Made by a program: the position numbers and the translations under genes. Below the pieces are notes generated by a model. That model saw nothing but the letters and a program-made list of their open reading frames with translations. It did not search any database and was not told the DNA's origin. From positions 51,086-115,085 of the forward strand of contig BTUV01000006.1 in NCBI GenBank assembly GCA_045863035.1: a stretch of DNA of 64,000 nucleotides, written 5' to 3'. The DNA is from H2-BAC3 sp045863035 (GTDB lineage: Bacteria; Bacteroidota; Ignavibacteria; Ignavibacteriales; Ignavibacteriaceae). Shown piece after piece: positions 9,146 through 17,898 of the stretch. Position 1 is the first letter of the stretch. Each line of letters opens with the position of its first letter.

Positions 9146-9526
9146 ATGGAATCAATCATATCGCTGGCTCAGCTTCTGCTCCTTTTATCTGCTTCCGCGC
9201 TATGTATCGCGATTATCGTATATATAGGCAGAATTACCAGAAAAATCGAAGAGATGCAGTCTGACATCAAAAAAATATCCGAGCAGGTGAGTCCATTAGT
9301 GGACTCACTCCAGCTCATCAGCCGTTCAGTAGCTGAGCTTACCGAAAAGCTTAACAAGCAGGTAAGTGATGTTGAATGGATTGTTTCTGAAATTAAAGAT
9401 AAAATTGAAAGTGTAAAAAACTTCAGCTCTTTTTTCAGAACGGGTATTGAAGACAGAATGAAATCTCTTGTCGGCACTCTGGGATTTGTTAAAGATAAGA
9501 TGCAGCACTTGTTTAAGAAATCATAA
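9146..9526 (+). CDS. DUF948-like membrane protein
   Basis: A 126-residue protein with one N-terminal transmembrane helix at about residues 8-28 and a downstream coiled-coil-like region (IEEMQSDIKKISEQVSPLVD), ending in a short basic tail. This matches the architecture of DUF948 proteins, which commonly neighbour YtxH proteins in Bacillota, Chlorobi and Bacteroidota. The pair may act together at the inner membrane, but the function is unknown. It starts 8 bp after the YtxH gene. The family assignment is from pattern and context, not a search. Confidence 0.7.
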   Translation: MESIISLAQLLLLLSASALCIAIIVYIGRITRKIEEMQSDIKKISEQVSPLVDSLQLISRSVAELTEKLNKQVSDVEWIVSEIKDKIESVKNFSSFFRTGIEDRMKSLVGTLGFVKDKMQHLFKKS

Positions 9527-9562
9527 TTTTCATCATTATCCAATGAAATAAGGAGACCCACT

Positions 9563-11656
9563 GTGAAGGAATACCTTCCCGAATCCATGCGAAATCTTTG
9601 TTTCATCGGTCATGGCAGCAGCGGAAAGACAACTCTGGCTGAAGTCTGCTTATATACCGCCGGTGAAACAACAAGAATCGGAACAATTGCTGAAGGCAAT
9701 ACGCAGTCCGATTATACATCTAACGAAATAGAAAAACAATTCTCCATCTCCCTCTCACTTCTTCACTTCGACTGGAAAAACTGCAAAATAAACTGGATTG
9801 ATACTCCCGGATATACAGACTTTATCGGCGAAGTTAAATGTGCCATGAAAGTTGCTGATACCGCGGTCATGGTACTCAAGGCCTTTGAAGGAGTTGAAGT
9901 AGGTTCCGAAATTACCGGTCATTTTGTAAACGAGTTTAAGATGCCGTCGGCTATTGTCATAAATAAATGTGACAATGAAAAGTCACGCTTCGATGAAGTT
10001 GTTACTATGGCAAAGGAACGTCTGACAAATGGGGCAATGGTTGTGACCTTCCCGGTAAATCCCGGACCTGAATTTGATACCGTGGTTGATGTAATCAGTA
10101 TGAAAGCATATACTTACGGACCGGCCGGCTCTAAGAAGGTTACCGTAAGTGAGATACCTGCTGATCTTAAAGCAAAAGCGGATGAGTATCGCACACTTTT
10201 GATTGAAAAAGTTGCCGAACTTAATGAGGAGTTCATGAATGAATACTTTGAAACCGGAAGTCTAAGCGATGAAGATCTTAAAACAGGAATAACTGAATCG
10301 CTGCTTAAAAGAAGTTTTACGCCCGTTTTTGCGACAAGCTCCGCAAATGTTGCAGGCATTAATAATTTTCTTGATTTTATTGAAGCGTACTTTCCTAACC
10401 CGCTGCAGATGCCCGCTGTTACAGGTAAACTGAAAGACAAGGAAGAATTAGTTGAGATTAAACCAGATCCTAAAGCTGAGCCGGTTATATTCGTATTCAA
10501 AACTCTTGCTGAGCAGCATGTAGGCGAACTTTCGCTTTTCCGTGTATTCTCCGGAGAAGTACATCCGGGTATGGATATGGTTAACGAGGCGAATGGAAAA
10601 ATTGAACGGCTTAATCAGCTTTCAATTCTTAACGGAAGAAACAGAAGAGATGTTCACTCACTGGTAGCAGGTGATATGGGTGCTGTGGTAAAACTGAAAG
10701 ATACACACACAAACAATACACTCGCCTCCAAAAATCTTCCTGTTATTCTTGATGAGATTGTTTTTCCTGAGCCAATTATTCGCGGTGCAATTCAACCGAA
10801 AGCAAAAGGAGATGAGGATAAAATTGCAACGGGTCTTCATACCCTGAGTGAGGAAGATCCTTCATTCAGCGTGAAATATGACCCTGAAATTGCCCAGACT
10901 ATAATCAGCGGACAGGGAGAGCTTCAGCTTTCACTTGCTGTAAAACGTCTAAAGGAAAGATATAAGGTTGAAGTTGACCTTATTGAACCAAGGATTCCTT
11001 ACAGAGAGGCAATCAAAGGGAAATGCCTTTCTGCTGAGTATAAGCACAAAAAACAGTCAGGAGGACGTGGGCAGTATGGTCACGTATTCCTCAAACTTGA
11101 ACCTCAGCCCAGAGGAGCAGGATTCCAGTTTGAAGATGCTATCGTGGGTGGAGTGGTGCCTGGCAGATTCATTCCGGCTGTTGAAAAGGGAGTTCAGGAT
11201 TCTCTTATTAAAGGGGTATTAGCCGGCTATCCGATTGTTGATGTTAAGTGTACGTTGTTTGATGGCTCGTATCATGATGTTGACTCCGATGAAATGTCTT
11301 TCAAAATAGCTGCTTCAATGGGCTTTAAGAAAGCATTTATGGAGTCAAAACCTGTACTCCTTGAGCCGATTTATGATGTTGCAGTAACTGTTCCGGAAGA
11401 ATTCATGGGCGATGTGATGGGTGATATGTCAAGCCGCAGAGGAAAAATCCTCGGTATGGATGCTGACGGTCACTTTCAGAAAATAAAAGCACAGGTTCCG
11501 CTTTCGGAATTGTATAAATATTCTTCAGCTCTGCGCAGTCTTACACAAGGGCGCGGCAGCCACACACGGAAATTCTCTCATTACGAAGAGGTTCCGAAAG
11601 AGGTTGAACATCAGATAGTTGAGGAATACAAGAAATCACGCGCTGAAGGCGCCTGA
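9563..11656 (+). CDS. Elongation factor G-like GTPase (EF-G paralogue)
   Basis: A 697-residue translational GTPase with all five EF-G domains. G1 is GHGSSGKTT (about 14-22), G3 is DTPGYTDF, G4 is NKCD, and domain IV carries GGRGQYGHVFLKLEP and the loop with GGVVPGRFIPAVEKG. Switch I differs from housekeeping EF-G: where FusA has an RGIT motif, this reads EKQFSISL. That is typical of the EF-G-like paralogues found beside a separate fusA. The start is GTG at 9563 with a good AAGGAG site ten bases upstream. A strong terminator follows at once. It may be a specialised translocase, a recycling factor or a ribosome-associated factor; it should not be called fusA on this evidence. Confidence 0.85.
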   Translation: MKEYLPESMRNLCFIGHGSSGKTTLAEVCLYTAGETTRIGTIAEGNTQSDYTSNEIEKQFSISLSLLHFDWKNCKINWIDTPGYTDFIGEVKCAMKVADTAVMVLKAFEGVEVGSEITGHFVNEFKMPSAIVINKCDNEKSRFDEVVTMAKERLTNGAMVVTFPVNPGPEFDTVVDVISMKAYTYGPAGSKKVTVSEIPADLKAKADEYRTLLIEKVAELNEEFMNEYFETGSLSDEDLKTGITESLLKRSFTPVFATSSANVAGINNFLDFIEAYFPNPLQMPAVTGKLKDKEELVEIKPDPKAEPVIFVFKTLAEQHVGELSLFRVFSGEVHPGMDMVNEANGKIERLNQLSILNGRNRRDVHSLVAGDMGAVVKLKDTHTNNTLASKNLPVILDEIVFPEPIIRGAIQPKAKGDEDKIATGLHTLSEEDPSFSVKYDPEIAQTIISGQGELQLSLAVKRLKERYKVEVDLIEPRIPYREAIKGKCLSAEYKHKKQSGGRGQYGHVFLKLEPQPRGAGFQFEDAIVGGVVPGRFIPAVEKGVQDSLIKGVLAGYPIVDVKCTLFDGSYHDVDSDEMSFKIAASMGFKKAFMESKPVLLEPIYDVAVTVPEEFMGDVMGDMSSRRGKILGMDADGHFQKIKAQVPLSELYKYSSALRSLTQGRGSHTRKFSHYEEVPKEVEHQIVEEYKKSRAEGA

Positions 11657-11673
11657 TCATTTATTATAACAAC

Positions 11674-11715
11674 AGCCGGAGGATAGCAGTAACTGTCCTC
11701 CGGCTTTTATTTTTG
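11674..11715 (+). terminator. Rho-independent terminator after the EF-G-like gene
   Basis: A perfect 10-bp stem AGCCGGAGGA (11674-11683) pairs with TCCTCCGGCT (11696-11705) around a 12-nt loop, followed by a T-rich tract. It ends the EF-G-like transcript and lies just before the HIT gene start at 11723. Confidence 0.9.
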
Positions 11716-11722
11716 GATATAT

Positions 11723-12220
11723 ATGGAAAAACTCTGGTCCCCCTGGCGGTCACAGTATATTGAATCGTTTAAGGAAAAAAAAGCTCCTTCCGGCTGTATC
11801 TTTTGCAGCGCAAAAGATGAAAAAGCAGATGAACCTGATTCATTAGTTGTGATTAAGAATAAACTAACTTTTGTGGTTATGAATCTCTATCCCTATAATA
11901 ATGGTCACTTGATGATTGTTCCTTACCGGCATATATCGGAATTTGATCATCTGACTTCAGAGGAACGGATAGAAATCTTTAGTGAAGCAGATAGAGCAAT
12001 AAAAGCTCTGAAGATAACCATAAGACCCGAAGGGTTTAATATCGGCGCTAATCTTGGTAAGGCAGCCGGCGCCGGGATTGATACACACCTCCATTTTCAC
12101 GTTGTGCCGAGATGGAACGGTGATACAAACTTTATGCCTGTATTGGGCGAGATTAAAGTATTATCACAGGATTTATTGAAGGGGAGAGATGAATTGAGAG
12201 AAGCGTTTAAAGTCCTTTAA
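11723..12220 (+). CDS. HIT family hydrolase
   Basis: A 165-residue histidine-triad protein. The catalytic motif HLHFHVVPRW (about residues 124-133) matches HxHxHxx, and the upstream GHLMIVPYRHISEFDHL segment is the conserved nucleotide-binding strand-helix. The N-terminal segment CIFCSAKDE carries a CxxC pair typical of the longer HIT group related to diadenosine tetraphosphate hydrolases/phosphorylases. It probably splits nucleotide phosphoramidates or dinucleoside polyphosphates in the cytosol. It is convergent with the MarR gene, and their 3' ends overlap by 14 bp. Confidence 0.9.
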   Translation: MEKLWSPWRSQYIESFKEKKAPSGCIFCSAKDEKADEPDSLVVIKNKLTFVVMNLYPYNNGHLMIVPYRHISEFDHLTSEERIEIFSEADRAIKALKITIRPEGFNIGANLGKAAGAGIDTHLHFHVVPRWNGDTNFMPVLGEIKVLSQDLLKGRDELREAFKVL

Positions 12221-12701
12221 GTTCAGGGGACTCATGAAGTCCGGCAGTCAGCCAGTTATCAATCCGGGAAAATAAGTTAAGCATTGCCATAAGCATTTTA
12301 GCACGTTCCTGCGGGCTGAGTTCATTCAGAACTTCTCTGTGCAAATTTATATATTGAGTATGAACGTATTTCAGAAACTCATAACCGGATGGACTTAGAG
12401 AAAGTTTCATATTCCTCCGGTCATTGGGTTCTTCCTGCCTGTCAACAAATCCTTTGGTAACTAACCCATTGATAATGCGTGTACATCTGCTCGGGCTGAG
12501 CCCCATCCTGACTGCAACGATTTTACTGTTAATACTTTCATTTTCATGAATTAACCGGAGGCATCGGAATTCTGCCTGAGTAAGGTGATATTCCTTAACT
12601 CTTACTTCTTCTTTTCTGTGATAACTGTCCAGAATTTTATAAGTAAGTTCTGCGAGTTGTTCGGCAGAATCCGATGTCTCAATTTCCGGTGAATATTCCA
12701 T
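12207..12701 (-). CDS. MarR family transcriptional regulator
   Basis: A 164-residue winged-helix regulator. Helix-turn-helix and wing fall at about residues 60-105 (IVAVRMGLSPSRCTRIINGL, then VTKGFVDRQEEPNDRRN), with the classic D-x-R-x-x wing motif as DRRN. The flanking helices would form the dimer interface. It starts 24 bp after the stop of the heptaheme lipoprotein gene and has the same orientation, so it is probably the last gene of the porin-cytochrome operon and may control it. The ligand is unknown. Confidence 0.88.
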   Translation of the reverse strand: MEYSPEIETSDSAEQLAELTYKILDSYHRKEEVRVKEYHLTQAEFRCLRLIHENESINSKIVAVRMGLSPSRCTRIINGLVTKGFVDRQEEPNDRRNMKLSLSPSGYEFLKYVHTQYINLHREVLNELSPQERAKMLMAMLNLFSRIDNWLTAGLHESPELKGL

Positions 12702-12724
12702 GAGTACTGATCAGTTTACTGAAC

Positions 12725-13639
12725 TTAGTAATCTACTTCAGTACCGTAAACATTAAGTTTACCGTTGATATGTTTTTGCTTATCAATGATAGTATATGTT
12801 GTTCCGCTTACTGAAACTACATCACTATGGCAAAAACTACAGTTCTGTACACTTGGATGATTACCGCCATTAGCTGCGGTTTTAGGCAGAGGGTTACCGG
12901 TCGCGACATCACCATGACAACTGCCGCATTTGGCTCCGTCCTCGCCTGCACTCCACACAGCAATATTATCAGAATTACCGTTTTTGAATGATCCATGGCA
13001 GTAGGAATCAGCACATCCCTTTTTGTTTGTTCCCGGTACTGTCACAAATCTTGGATTTGGCACATTAGTCGGAAGGGATGAAGTATAGTAAGTTCTTCCG
13101 GGAACATTTGTGCTGTCCTTTGCTTTGTCACTAAAAACAAGCTCAGCACCAGGTGTGCTGTCAAGATGTCCTGCTGCACCAGCAGTTGCCGGAACAGTAT
13201 GACAGTCTGAGCATCCTAATGCAGCACCGATTCCAAGACCCAGCAAATGTACTTTATGTGCACCAACTGCATCAGATGAATCACGATCCATTAAATCCTG
13301 TGGTGGATATATAATTGATGGGTTACTGAAATCACCATGACAGGTATTGCAGGACAATGGCCCGGCGGGTTGACTATGACAGGTATAGCATGTCGGAGCA
13401 TTTGCATTTCCTGTAAATGAACCGCCATGACAGGTTTTACATTCATTCATATCCCAGTTTTTTGCCTTAATGAGCTTACCGTGAAAGTTTGCGGATGAAG
13501 GAGAGGTAATTCCCTCCTGATGCACATTGACGGTAGCCGGAGCAGGGAGATTTTCATTCAATTCCCCTGAGCACCCTGCCAGGAATACAACTGAGAAGAG
13601 AAAAACTGATATATATAAAGTTACGATTGACCTATTCAT
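12725..13639 (-). CDS. Multiheme c-type cytochrome lipoprotein (seven heme motifs)
   Basis: A predicted outer-membrane lipoprotein of 304 residues when started at MNRSIV. That ATG at 13639 has an AGGTG site five bases upstream and avoids the longer overlapping start at 13660. The lipobox is VFLAGC. Heme motifs in order are CKTCH, CYTCH, CNTCH, CSDCH, CADSYCH, CGSCH and CSFCH. The fifth is a CxxxxCH site, a variant seen in Geobacter-type outer-surface cytochromes. Long Gly/Pro/Thr-rich stretches separate the motifs. As the lipidated member of a porin-cytochrome operon it is the best candidate for the cell-surface electron exit. It is followed by the MarR gene. Confidence 0.85.
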   Translation of the reverse strand: MNRSIVTLYISVFLFSVVFLAGCSGELNENLPAPATVNVHQEGITSPSSANFHGKLIKAKNWDMNECKTCHGGSFTGNANAPTCYTCHSQPAGPLSCNTCHGDFSNPSIIYPPQDLMDRDSSDAVGAHKVHLLGLGIGAALGCSDCHTVPATAGAAGHLDSTPGAELVFSDKAKDSTNVPGRTYYTSSLPTNVPNPRFVTVPGTNKKGCADSYCHGSFKNGNSDNIAVWSAGEDGAKCGSCHGDVATGNPLPKTAANGGNHPSVQNCSFCHSDVVSVSGTTYTIIDKQKHINGKLNVYGTEVDY

Positions 13640-13646
13640 AATGCAC

Positions 13647-14858
13647 CTATTTAGTTCCATGACAATAACCGCAGAATCCGATACCGGCTATACCGTTTGG
13701 TTTTGCATTTGCATCTGTGTGACAAGTATAGCAGATAGAAGAAGCATCATCATGCCAGTCACCATTAACGGAAGAGAGGAATCCCTTCACGTGAGTTTTT
13801 GCATTTGTGTTCTTAATTCCGTCTGCGTCAGAATGGCAGAGAATACATGCCGGATCGGCGCCCTGAGTATCATGGCAGGAAGCGCAGGTTTCAATATCAC
13901 GCTTAGCCAGAGTTGCATGAGTTCCACCCCCGCTTCCAACTCCAAGCATGATAAAGCCGGACTGTGCATGAGATGAGGGGATAACACCTGCAATTGCAAA
14001 GTCCTGATTATCACCAGCGTGACACTCGCCGCAGAACGTTTGAACTTCATGGCAGGACTGACAGTCTGCTGATTTATTCTTAGCGTCCAACCCATGCGTA
14101 AAGCGGTAATTTAGCTCATGCGCTTTCTGTATTTTTTGCAGTTTGCGCGGTGAGAAAAGTGCCTGTCCGCCATACGGAGTGTAGAAGCTGTTAGATGAGT
14201 TAGTTACATCAAGCGCGGTTGTTGCACTGTGGCACTCTTCGCATGAATTGTTATCATGGCACATCATACAGTCGGCTGTTGGTGAGCCCGCCATGAATTT
14301 ATGTGATCTGCTGAAATTGGCTGTGAGATGAGTCTCAGGCGTCAGGTCAGCAGTATTCAGATGGCAGGTTTCGCATGCGTTAGAGGCCAGCTTTGTTTCA
14401 GCGTGACAGGTATTGCATGTTGCCATTCCAGGATTGTAGTTTGAGAAGTTTGTTAACTGTTCATTCTCACCAATACCTGCATGACAAAGTTGGCAGTCTG
14501 TCCCTTCTTCAATATGCTGAACGTGACTGAATACTAACTCAGACGGTTTTCTTTCAGTAAACGGCTGATAGTCATCAGATGTATGGCAGGTACCGCAGGC
14601 ATCACTGTCATTAACGTCATGACACTCAGCGCACTTTTCCTTAGCGGGGAGAAGTCTGCCTTTAAGATCAGAAGCAGTGGTAGCAGGAACGTGACAATCC
14701 TGACAGGATGACATATCCTGATGCAGTTTGTGTGAGAATTTAATATGGTTTTCTTTTTCTGTTTCAGCTATGGCATTCTGATTGAAGAATGATGAGCCGG
14801 CAATCAGAAAGAGGAAACATGCTGATACAAATGCGGAGTAAAATATTTTTAGTTTCAT
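13647..14858 (-). CDS. Secreted 14-heme c-type cytochrome
   Basis: A 403-residue protein with an N-terminal signal peptide (cleavage likely after NAIA, about residue 31) and fourteen CxxCH motifs: CQDCH, CAECH, CGTCH, CQLCH, CNTCH, CETCH, CMMCH, CEECH, CQSCH, CGECH, CASCH, CILCH, CYTCH and CGYCH. Histidines such as FSHKLHQ, FSHVQH and FSRSHKF precede many sites and could serve as distal axial ligands. The heme density, about one per 29 residues, suits a nanowire-like or conduit electron carrier. It lies between the porin gene (one base gap) and the heptaheme lipoprotein gene, so a transmembrane or periplasmic role in the same complex is likely. Confidence 0.9.
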   Translation of the reverse strand: MKLKIFYSAFVSACFLFLIAGSSFFNQNAIAETEKENHIKFSHKLHQDMSSCQDCHVPATTASDLKGRLLPAKEKCAECHDVNDSDACGTCHTSDDYQPFTERKPSELVFSHVQHIEEGTDCQLCHAGIGENEQLTNFSNYNPGMATCNTCHAETKLASNACETCHLNTADLTPETHLTANFSRSHKFMAGSPTADCMMCHDNNSCEECHSATTALDVTNSSNSFYTPYGGQALFSPRKLQKIQKAHELNYRFTHGLDAKNKSADCQSCHEVQTFCGECHAGDNQDFAIAGVIPSSHAQSGFIMLGVGSGGGTHATLAKRDIETCASCHDTQGADPACILCHSDADGIKNTNAKTHVKGFLSSVNGDWHDDASSICYTCHTDANAKPNGIAGIGFCGYCHGTK

Positions 14859-14859
14859 G

Positions 14860-16134
14860 TTACATTACTCCCAGGTTTGTGTTGAACCAGTAATTTGCTC
14901 TTATCAGAAGGCGCAAATCATTACTGTAAATCTTGTTATTCATATACTGCATCTGCAGATCGAATGAGAGAAATTTCATCGGTTTGATATTCACTCCGCC
15001 CAGAAGTGTTGTTAAGTTGTTAGTCTCAGCATCCTGGCTGAGTTTATAATCGGTCAAAGCTAACCCAAGCGACGGTGTCAGCAGACCTTCGAGGAAAGTT
15101 TTAGCCAGATAGAGGGAAATAGATTGCATTTCACCGGCATAGCCGCCGTTTGCTCTGTAGGAAAGAGAACCGTATTCAGTTGTCAAACTAAAACCATATC
15201 TGTGAGAATTGTCATCCTTATAGTTGATATAGGCGAAATTCGCACCAAGCCGAAATCCTGGCATGAACTTATATCCAAACCCGACTTCACCTTCAAAAGT
15301 ATTTCCATAATCAAAAACCGAGAAGATGGAATTATATTTTACTGTCGGTTCACGGTAAAGGATATACGCTTCCGCGTCTAACTGATCTGAAATGGTAAAA
15401 TCTGACTGCACTTCCAGTTTAGAGAGCTTTGATATATTCAGATCATATTCAGTTTTTAAGCCCGCGAACAGGTTCTCAGGGCTGAAATCTGCATCTAAAA
15501 ATATATATCTGAACTGATTTGAATTCTGTTTAATGAGCAGTGTTATGGGATTAAACTGATCATCAAGCCGTGTAACTGAATAATCAGGGCGTTTCAGATT
15601 CTTTGCTGAATAGCCGGCTTTAACTCCGAATAGTCCGCCATGATTATATGCAACTGTAGCGGCGGTAACAGAATTATCCGCAAAGTTCTCGGCAATCTTC
15701 ATTTTCTGATAAGAAGGGAGAACACCGCCATAGTGAAAGTTCGCCTCAAAATCTGAATAAGTACCTTTTAGAGAAACTCCGTCATACAGACCTGAAGCCG
15801 GACCATTGAAGATTGAGTGTCTTCCTAATTTGAAGGAAAAAACATCCCACAACTTTCTGCCTTCGAGGTGAAACGTATAAAGCCGTAAACGGTCTTCACC
15901 AATGGAGGATTCGCTGAATGATTCGTAGCTCAGGGAGGTACGGAGGGAAAATTTTTGCTGATTTATATTAAGGTAGAGACTTTGTGCACCGTGGATGACA
16001 GATTGTGAACTGCCGACGGAATCAAATCTCTCGAAGCCATAAGCTCCGAGAGATAATCTTCCATTAATATTTTGTCCGTTTAAGGAGAGGGCGGTACAGC
16101 AAAGCAGGAAGAGGGTTATTATTCTGCTTTTCAT
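14860..16134 (-). CDS. Outer-membrane beta-barrel porin of the porin-cytochrome operon
   Basis: A 424-residue protein with signal peptide MKSRIITLFLLCCTALSLNG and then a pattern of alternating hydrophobic and polar residues with frequent Tyr/Phe/Gly, typical of a transmembrane beta-barrel. Examples are SLRTSLSYESFSES, FEGEVGFGYKF and LRLLIRANYWF near the end. No specific family motif is visible. Its location between a tetraheme and a 14-heme cytochrome, all within a few bases of one another, suggests it is the barrel that houses the cytochrome, like MtrB or OmbB in known conduits. That role is inferred from context. Confidence 0.75.
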   Translation of the reverse strand: MKSRIITLFLLCCTALSLNGQNINGRLSLGAYGFERFDSVGSSQSVIHGAQSLYLNINQQKFSLRTSLSYESFSESSIGEDRLRLYTFHLEGRKLWDVFSFKLGRHSIFNGPASGLYDGVSLKGTYSDFEANFHYGGVLPSYQKMKIAENFADNSVTAATVAYNHGGLFGVKAGYSAKNLKRPDYSVTRLDDQFNPITLLIKQNSNQFRYIFLDADFSPENLFAGLKTEYDLNISKLSKLEVQSDFTISDQLDAEAYILYREPTVKYNSIFSVFDYGNTFEGEVGFGYKFMPGFRLGANFAYINYKDDNSHRYGFSLTTEYGSLSYRANGGYAGEMQSISLYLAKTFLEGLLTPSLGLALTDYKLSQDAETNNLTTLLGGVNIKPMKFLSFDLQMQYMNNKIYSNDLRLLIRANYWFNTNLGVM

Positions 16135-16147
16135 ACTGTTGCTTTAA

Positions 16148-16699
16148 TTATTTCTTCGTTGGAACTGGATGTTTAATTAATTCCCAGGCCTCTTTCATGT
16201 CTCTTGCAACATAGGTTGGGCTTTCAGGATTATGACATGTTACGCAATACTTCTCAAGATCTTCGTAAATAACCAGACCATTATCAATTGAGAGTTGTCT
16301 GTCTTTCATAATTTTCATATCCTTGTAAGCAGAGCCGGGGCCGTGACAGGTTTCGCACTGAACACCATCTTCAATTTTGAATTTCTTACCGAGTTTAGCC
16401 GGCTCAACATTATAACCTGAGGCATGGCATTTAAGGCAGTTTTCAGTTTTTACGGCCGGTGTTTCAAAGCCAAGGTCTTTTGCGATTTTGTCGGCTTCGG
16501 GGGTCAAAAGTGTGTTATAGGCATTAGCGTGTTTACTGGTTTTCCAGATTTCAAGCTGCTTGCCTTGTTTTTCAGTTTTATGGCAGGGAGAACAGGCATC
16601 TACGCCGATGTAGCTGAATTCTTTTTTATCCTGTGTGTAAACATTTTCTACAGAATAAAGAAAAAAGACAGCTATTAGTGAAAGAAATAACGTTTTCAT
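16148..16699 (-). CDS. Tetraheme cytochrome c554-like protein
   Basis: A 183-residue secreted cytochrome, first gene of the porin-cytochrome operon. A signal peptide covers about residues 1-22. Four heme motifs follow: CSPCH, CLKCH, CETCH and CVTCH. The segment WKTSKHANAYNTL after the first site and GVQCETCHGPGS are typical of the cytochrome c554/c' domain family. It is the best candidate for the periplasmic electron donor to the barrel and larger cytochromes. It is divergent from the ABC exporter genes with a 272-bp gap that should hold the operon promoter. Confidence 0.9.
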   Translation of the reverse strand: MKTLFLSLIAVFFLYSVENVYTQDKKEFSYIGVDACSPCHKTEKQGKQLEIWKTSKHANAYNTLLTPEADKIAKDLGFETPAVKTENCLKCHASGYNVEPAKLGKKFKIEDGVQCETCHGPGSAYKDMKIMKDRQLSIDNGLVIYEDLEKYCVTCHNPESPTYVARDMKEAWELIKHPVPTKK

Positions 16700-16971
16700 G
16701 TTTTTCCTCGGTAATTGTTCATTATGGGGAATTCACCTCAATTTTCATTCCAAAATTGGTTGTCCTATCTTTCCAAATTAGAGAGATTACTGTAAATTTA
16801 AGCTATTTTTCTGATCTTTTTGCTTAGAAAATTGTTAAAATGTAGAATGTCACAGGTATTCTATGAATTGGGAAACTTCTGTTCGTCCGCCTATTTTGCC
16901 ACTCATTGAATTTCTTCCGTCGATTGTCTTGATATACCTAAATTGCTTCCTAAAAATTAAGAGGAATTTCT
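16700..16971. promoter_or_regulatory. Divergent promoter region between cytochrome operon and ABC exporter
   Basis: This AT-rich gap lies between two divergent operons and must contain both promoters. I see no clear operator palindrome. It is a plausible binding region for the operon's MarR protein, but no site can be pointed to by eye. A GAGG ribosome site at 16961-16964 precedes the TTG start of the exporter ATPase. Confidence 0.3.
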
Positions 16972-17898
16972 TTGAATTCACTTGAAGCTATCAAACTTGT
17001 GAAGTTATTTGGCAAAATCAGAGCCGTGGATGAAGTTTCATTCTCTGTGCCAGACAATAAAATATTCGGGCTGATTGGCAGAAATGGTGCCGGTAAAACA
17101 ACGATCATCAGAATGATTATGAATATTCTGGCCCCCGACAGCGGGGAAGTGTTTTATAAAGGGGAAAAAACCGGTGAGAAATTCAGGTCACTGGTCGGCT
17201 ATCTTCCGGAGGAGAGGGGGTTATATAGGAAAATGAAGGTAATGGATACCATCAATTTTTTTGCTGAGGTAAAAGGGAAGTCGCAGAATGAGGTAAAATC
17301 CCGCGCTGAATACTACCTCAAGAAATTTGACCTTTATGACCGCCGGCTAAGTAAGGTGGATGAACTTTCTAAAGGGAACCAGCAAAAAGTGCAATTCATC
17401 TGTACCATAATTCATAACCCCGATTTTATCATTCTTGATGAACCTTTTTCGGGACTTGACCCCGTGAACACAGAATTGCTCAAAGAAATTATTCTTGAAT
17501 TAAAATCAGAGGGAAAGATTATTATTCTTTCGACTCATCTCATGGATTTTGCTGAAAAACTTTGTGATGATATTGTTTTGATTAACCATGGCAAGGTTGT
17601 GCTCTCCGGATCGCTTCAGTCACTCAAAAGCCGGTTCGCGGGGGATGTAGCCCAGCTTGAGACAAATGATGATGTGCAGTTTTTGGTTGAATCACAATTT
17701 GTTGACCGTGTCGGCAGAAATGGCAATCAGTATTCAATCAGATTAAAAAATCGTGAGTACTCCCATGATTTGCTTTCTGAACTGGTGAAACGGGAGATTC
17801 AAATACAACGGTTTGCGGTGAATGATATTAGTCTGCATGACATATTTATCCGGGTAGCAGGTAATGAAAATGCAAAATCAGACGGAGGTGTAAAATGA
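16972..17898 (+). CDS. ABC transporter ATP-binding protein (NatA/CcmA-like)
   Basis: A 308-residue ATPase of an ABC-2 type exporter. Walker A is GRNGAGKTT (about 38-46), the signature is LSKGNQQKVQ, Walker B is FIILDEPFSGLDP, and the H-loop is LSTHLMDFAE. Unlike the Mla-like ATPase at the window start, all catalytic residues are intact. After the ATPase core (about 1-215) comes a C-terminal extension of the DUF4162 type, common in NatA-like exporters. The TTG start has GAGG seven bases upstream. It overlaps the permease gene by four bases. The substrate is unknown; relatives move sodium, drugs or peptides out of the cell. Confidence 0.92.
   Translation: MNSLEAIKLVKLFGKIRAVDEVSFSVPDNKIFGLIGRNGAGKTTIIRMIMNILAPDSGEVFYKGEKTGEKFRSLVGYLPEERGLYRKMKVMDTINFFAEVKGKSQNEVKSRAEYYLKKFDLYDRRLSKVDELSKGNQQKVQFICTIIHNPDFIILDEPFSGLDPVNTELLKEIILELKSEGKIIILSTHLMDFAEKLCDDIVLINHGKVVLSGSLQSLKSRFAGDVAQLETNDDVQFLVESQFVDRVGRNGNQYSIRLKNREYSHDLLSELVKREIQIQRFAVNDISLHDIFIRVAGNENAKSDGGVK

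Noticed and set aside
9563..11656. Housekeeping fusA
   Set aside because: The switch I RGIT motif is missing and there are no rpsL, rpsG or tuf neighbours; called an EF-G-like paralogue instead.
13527..13976. 149-residue plus-strand frame across two cytochrome genes
   Set aside because: Its many Cys and Met residues are the complement of heme-motif codons; it spans a gene junction and has no support of its own.
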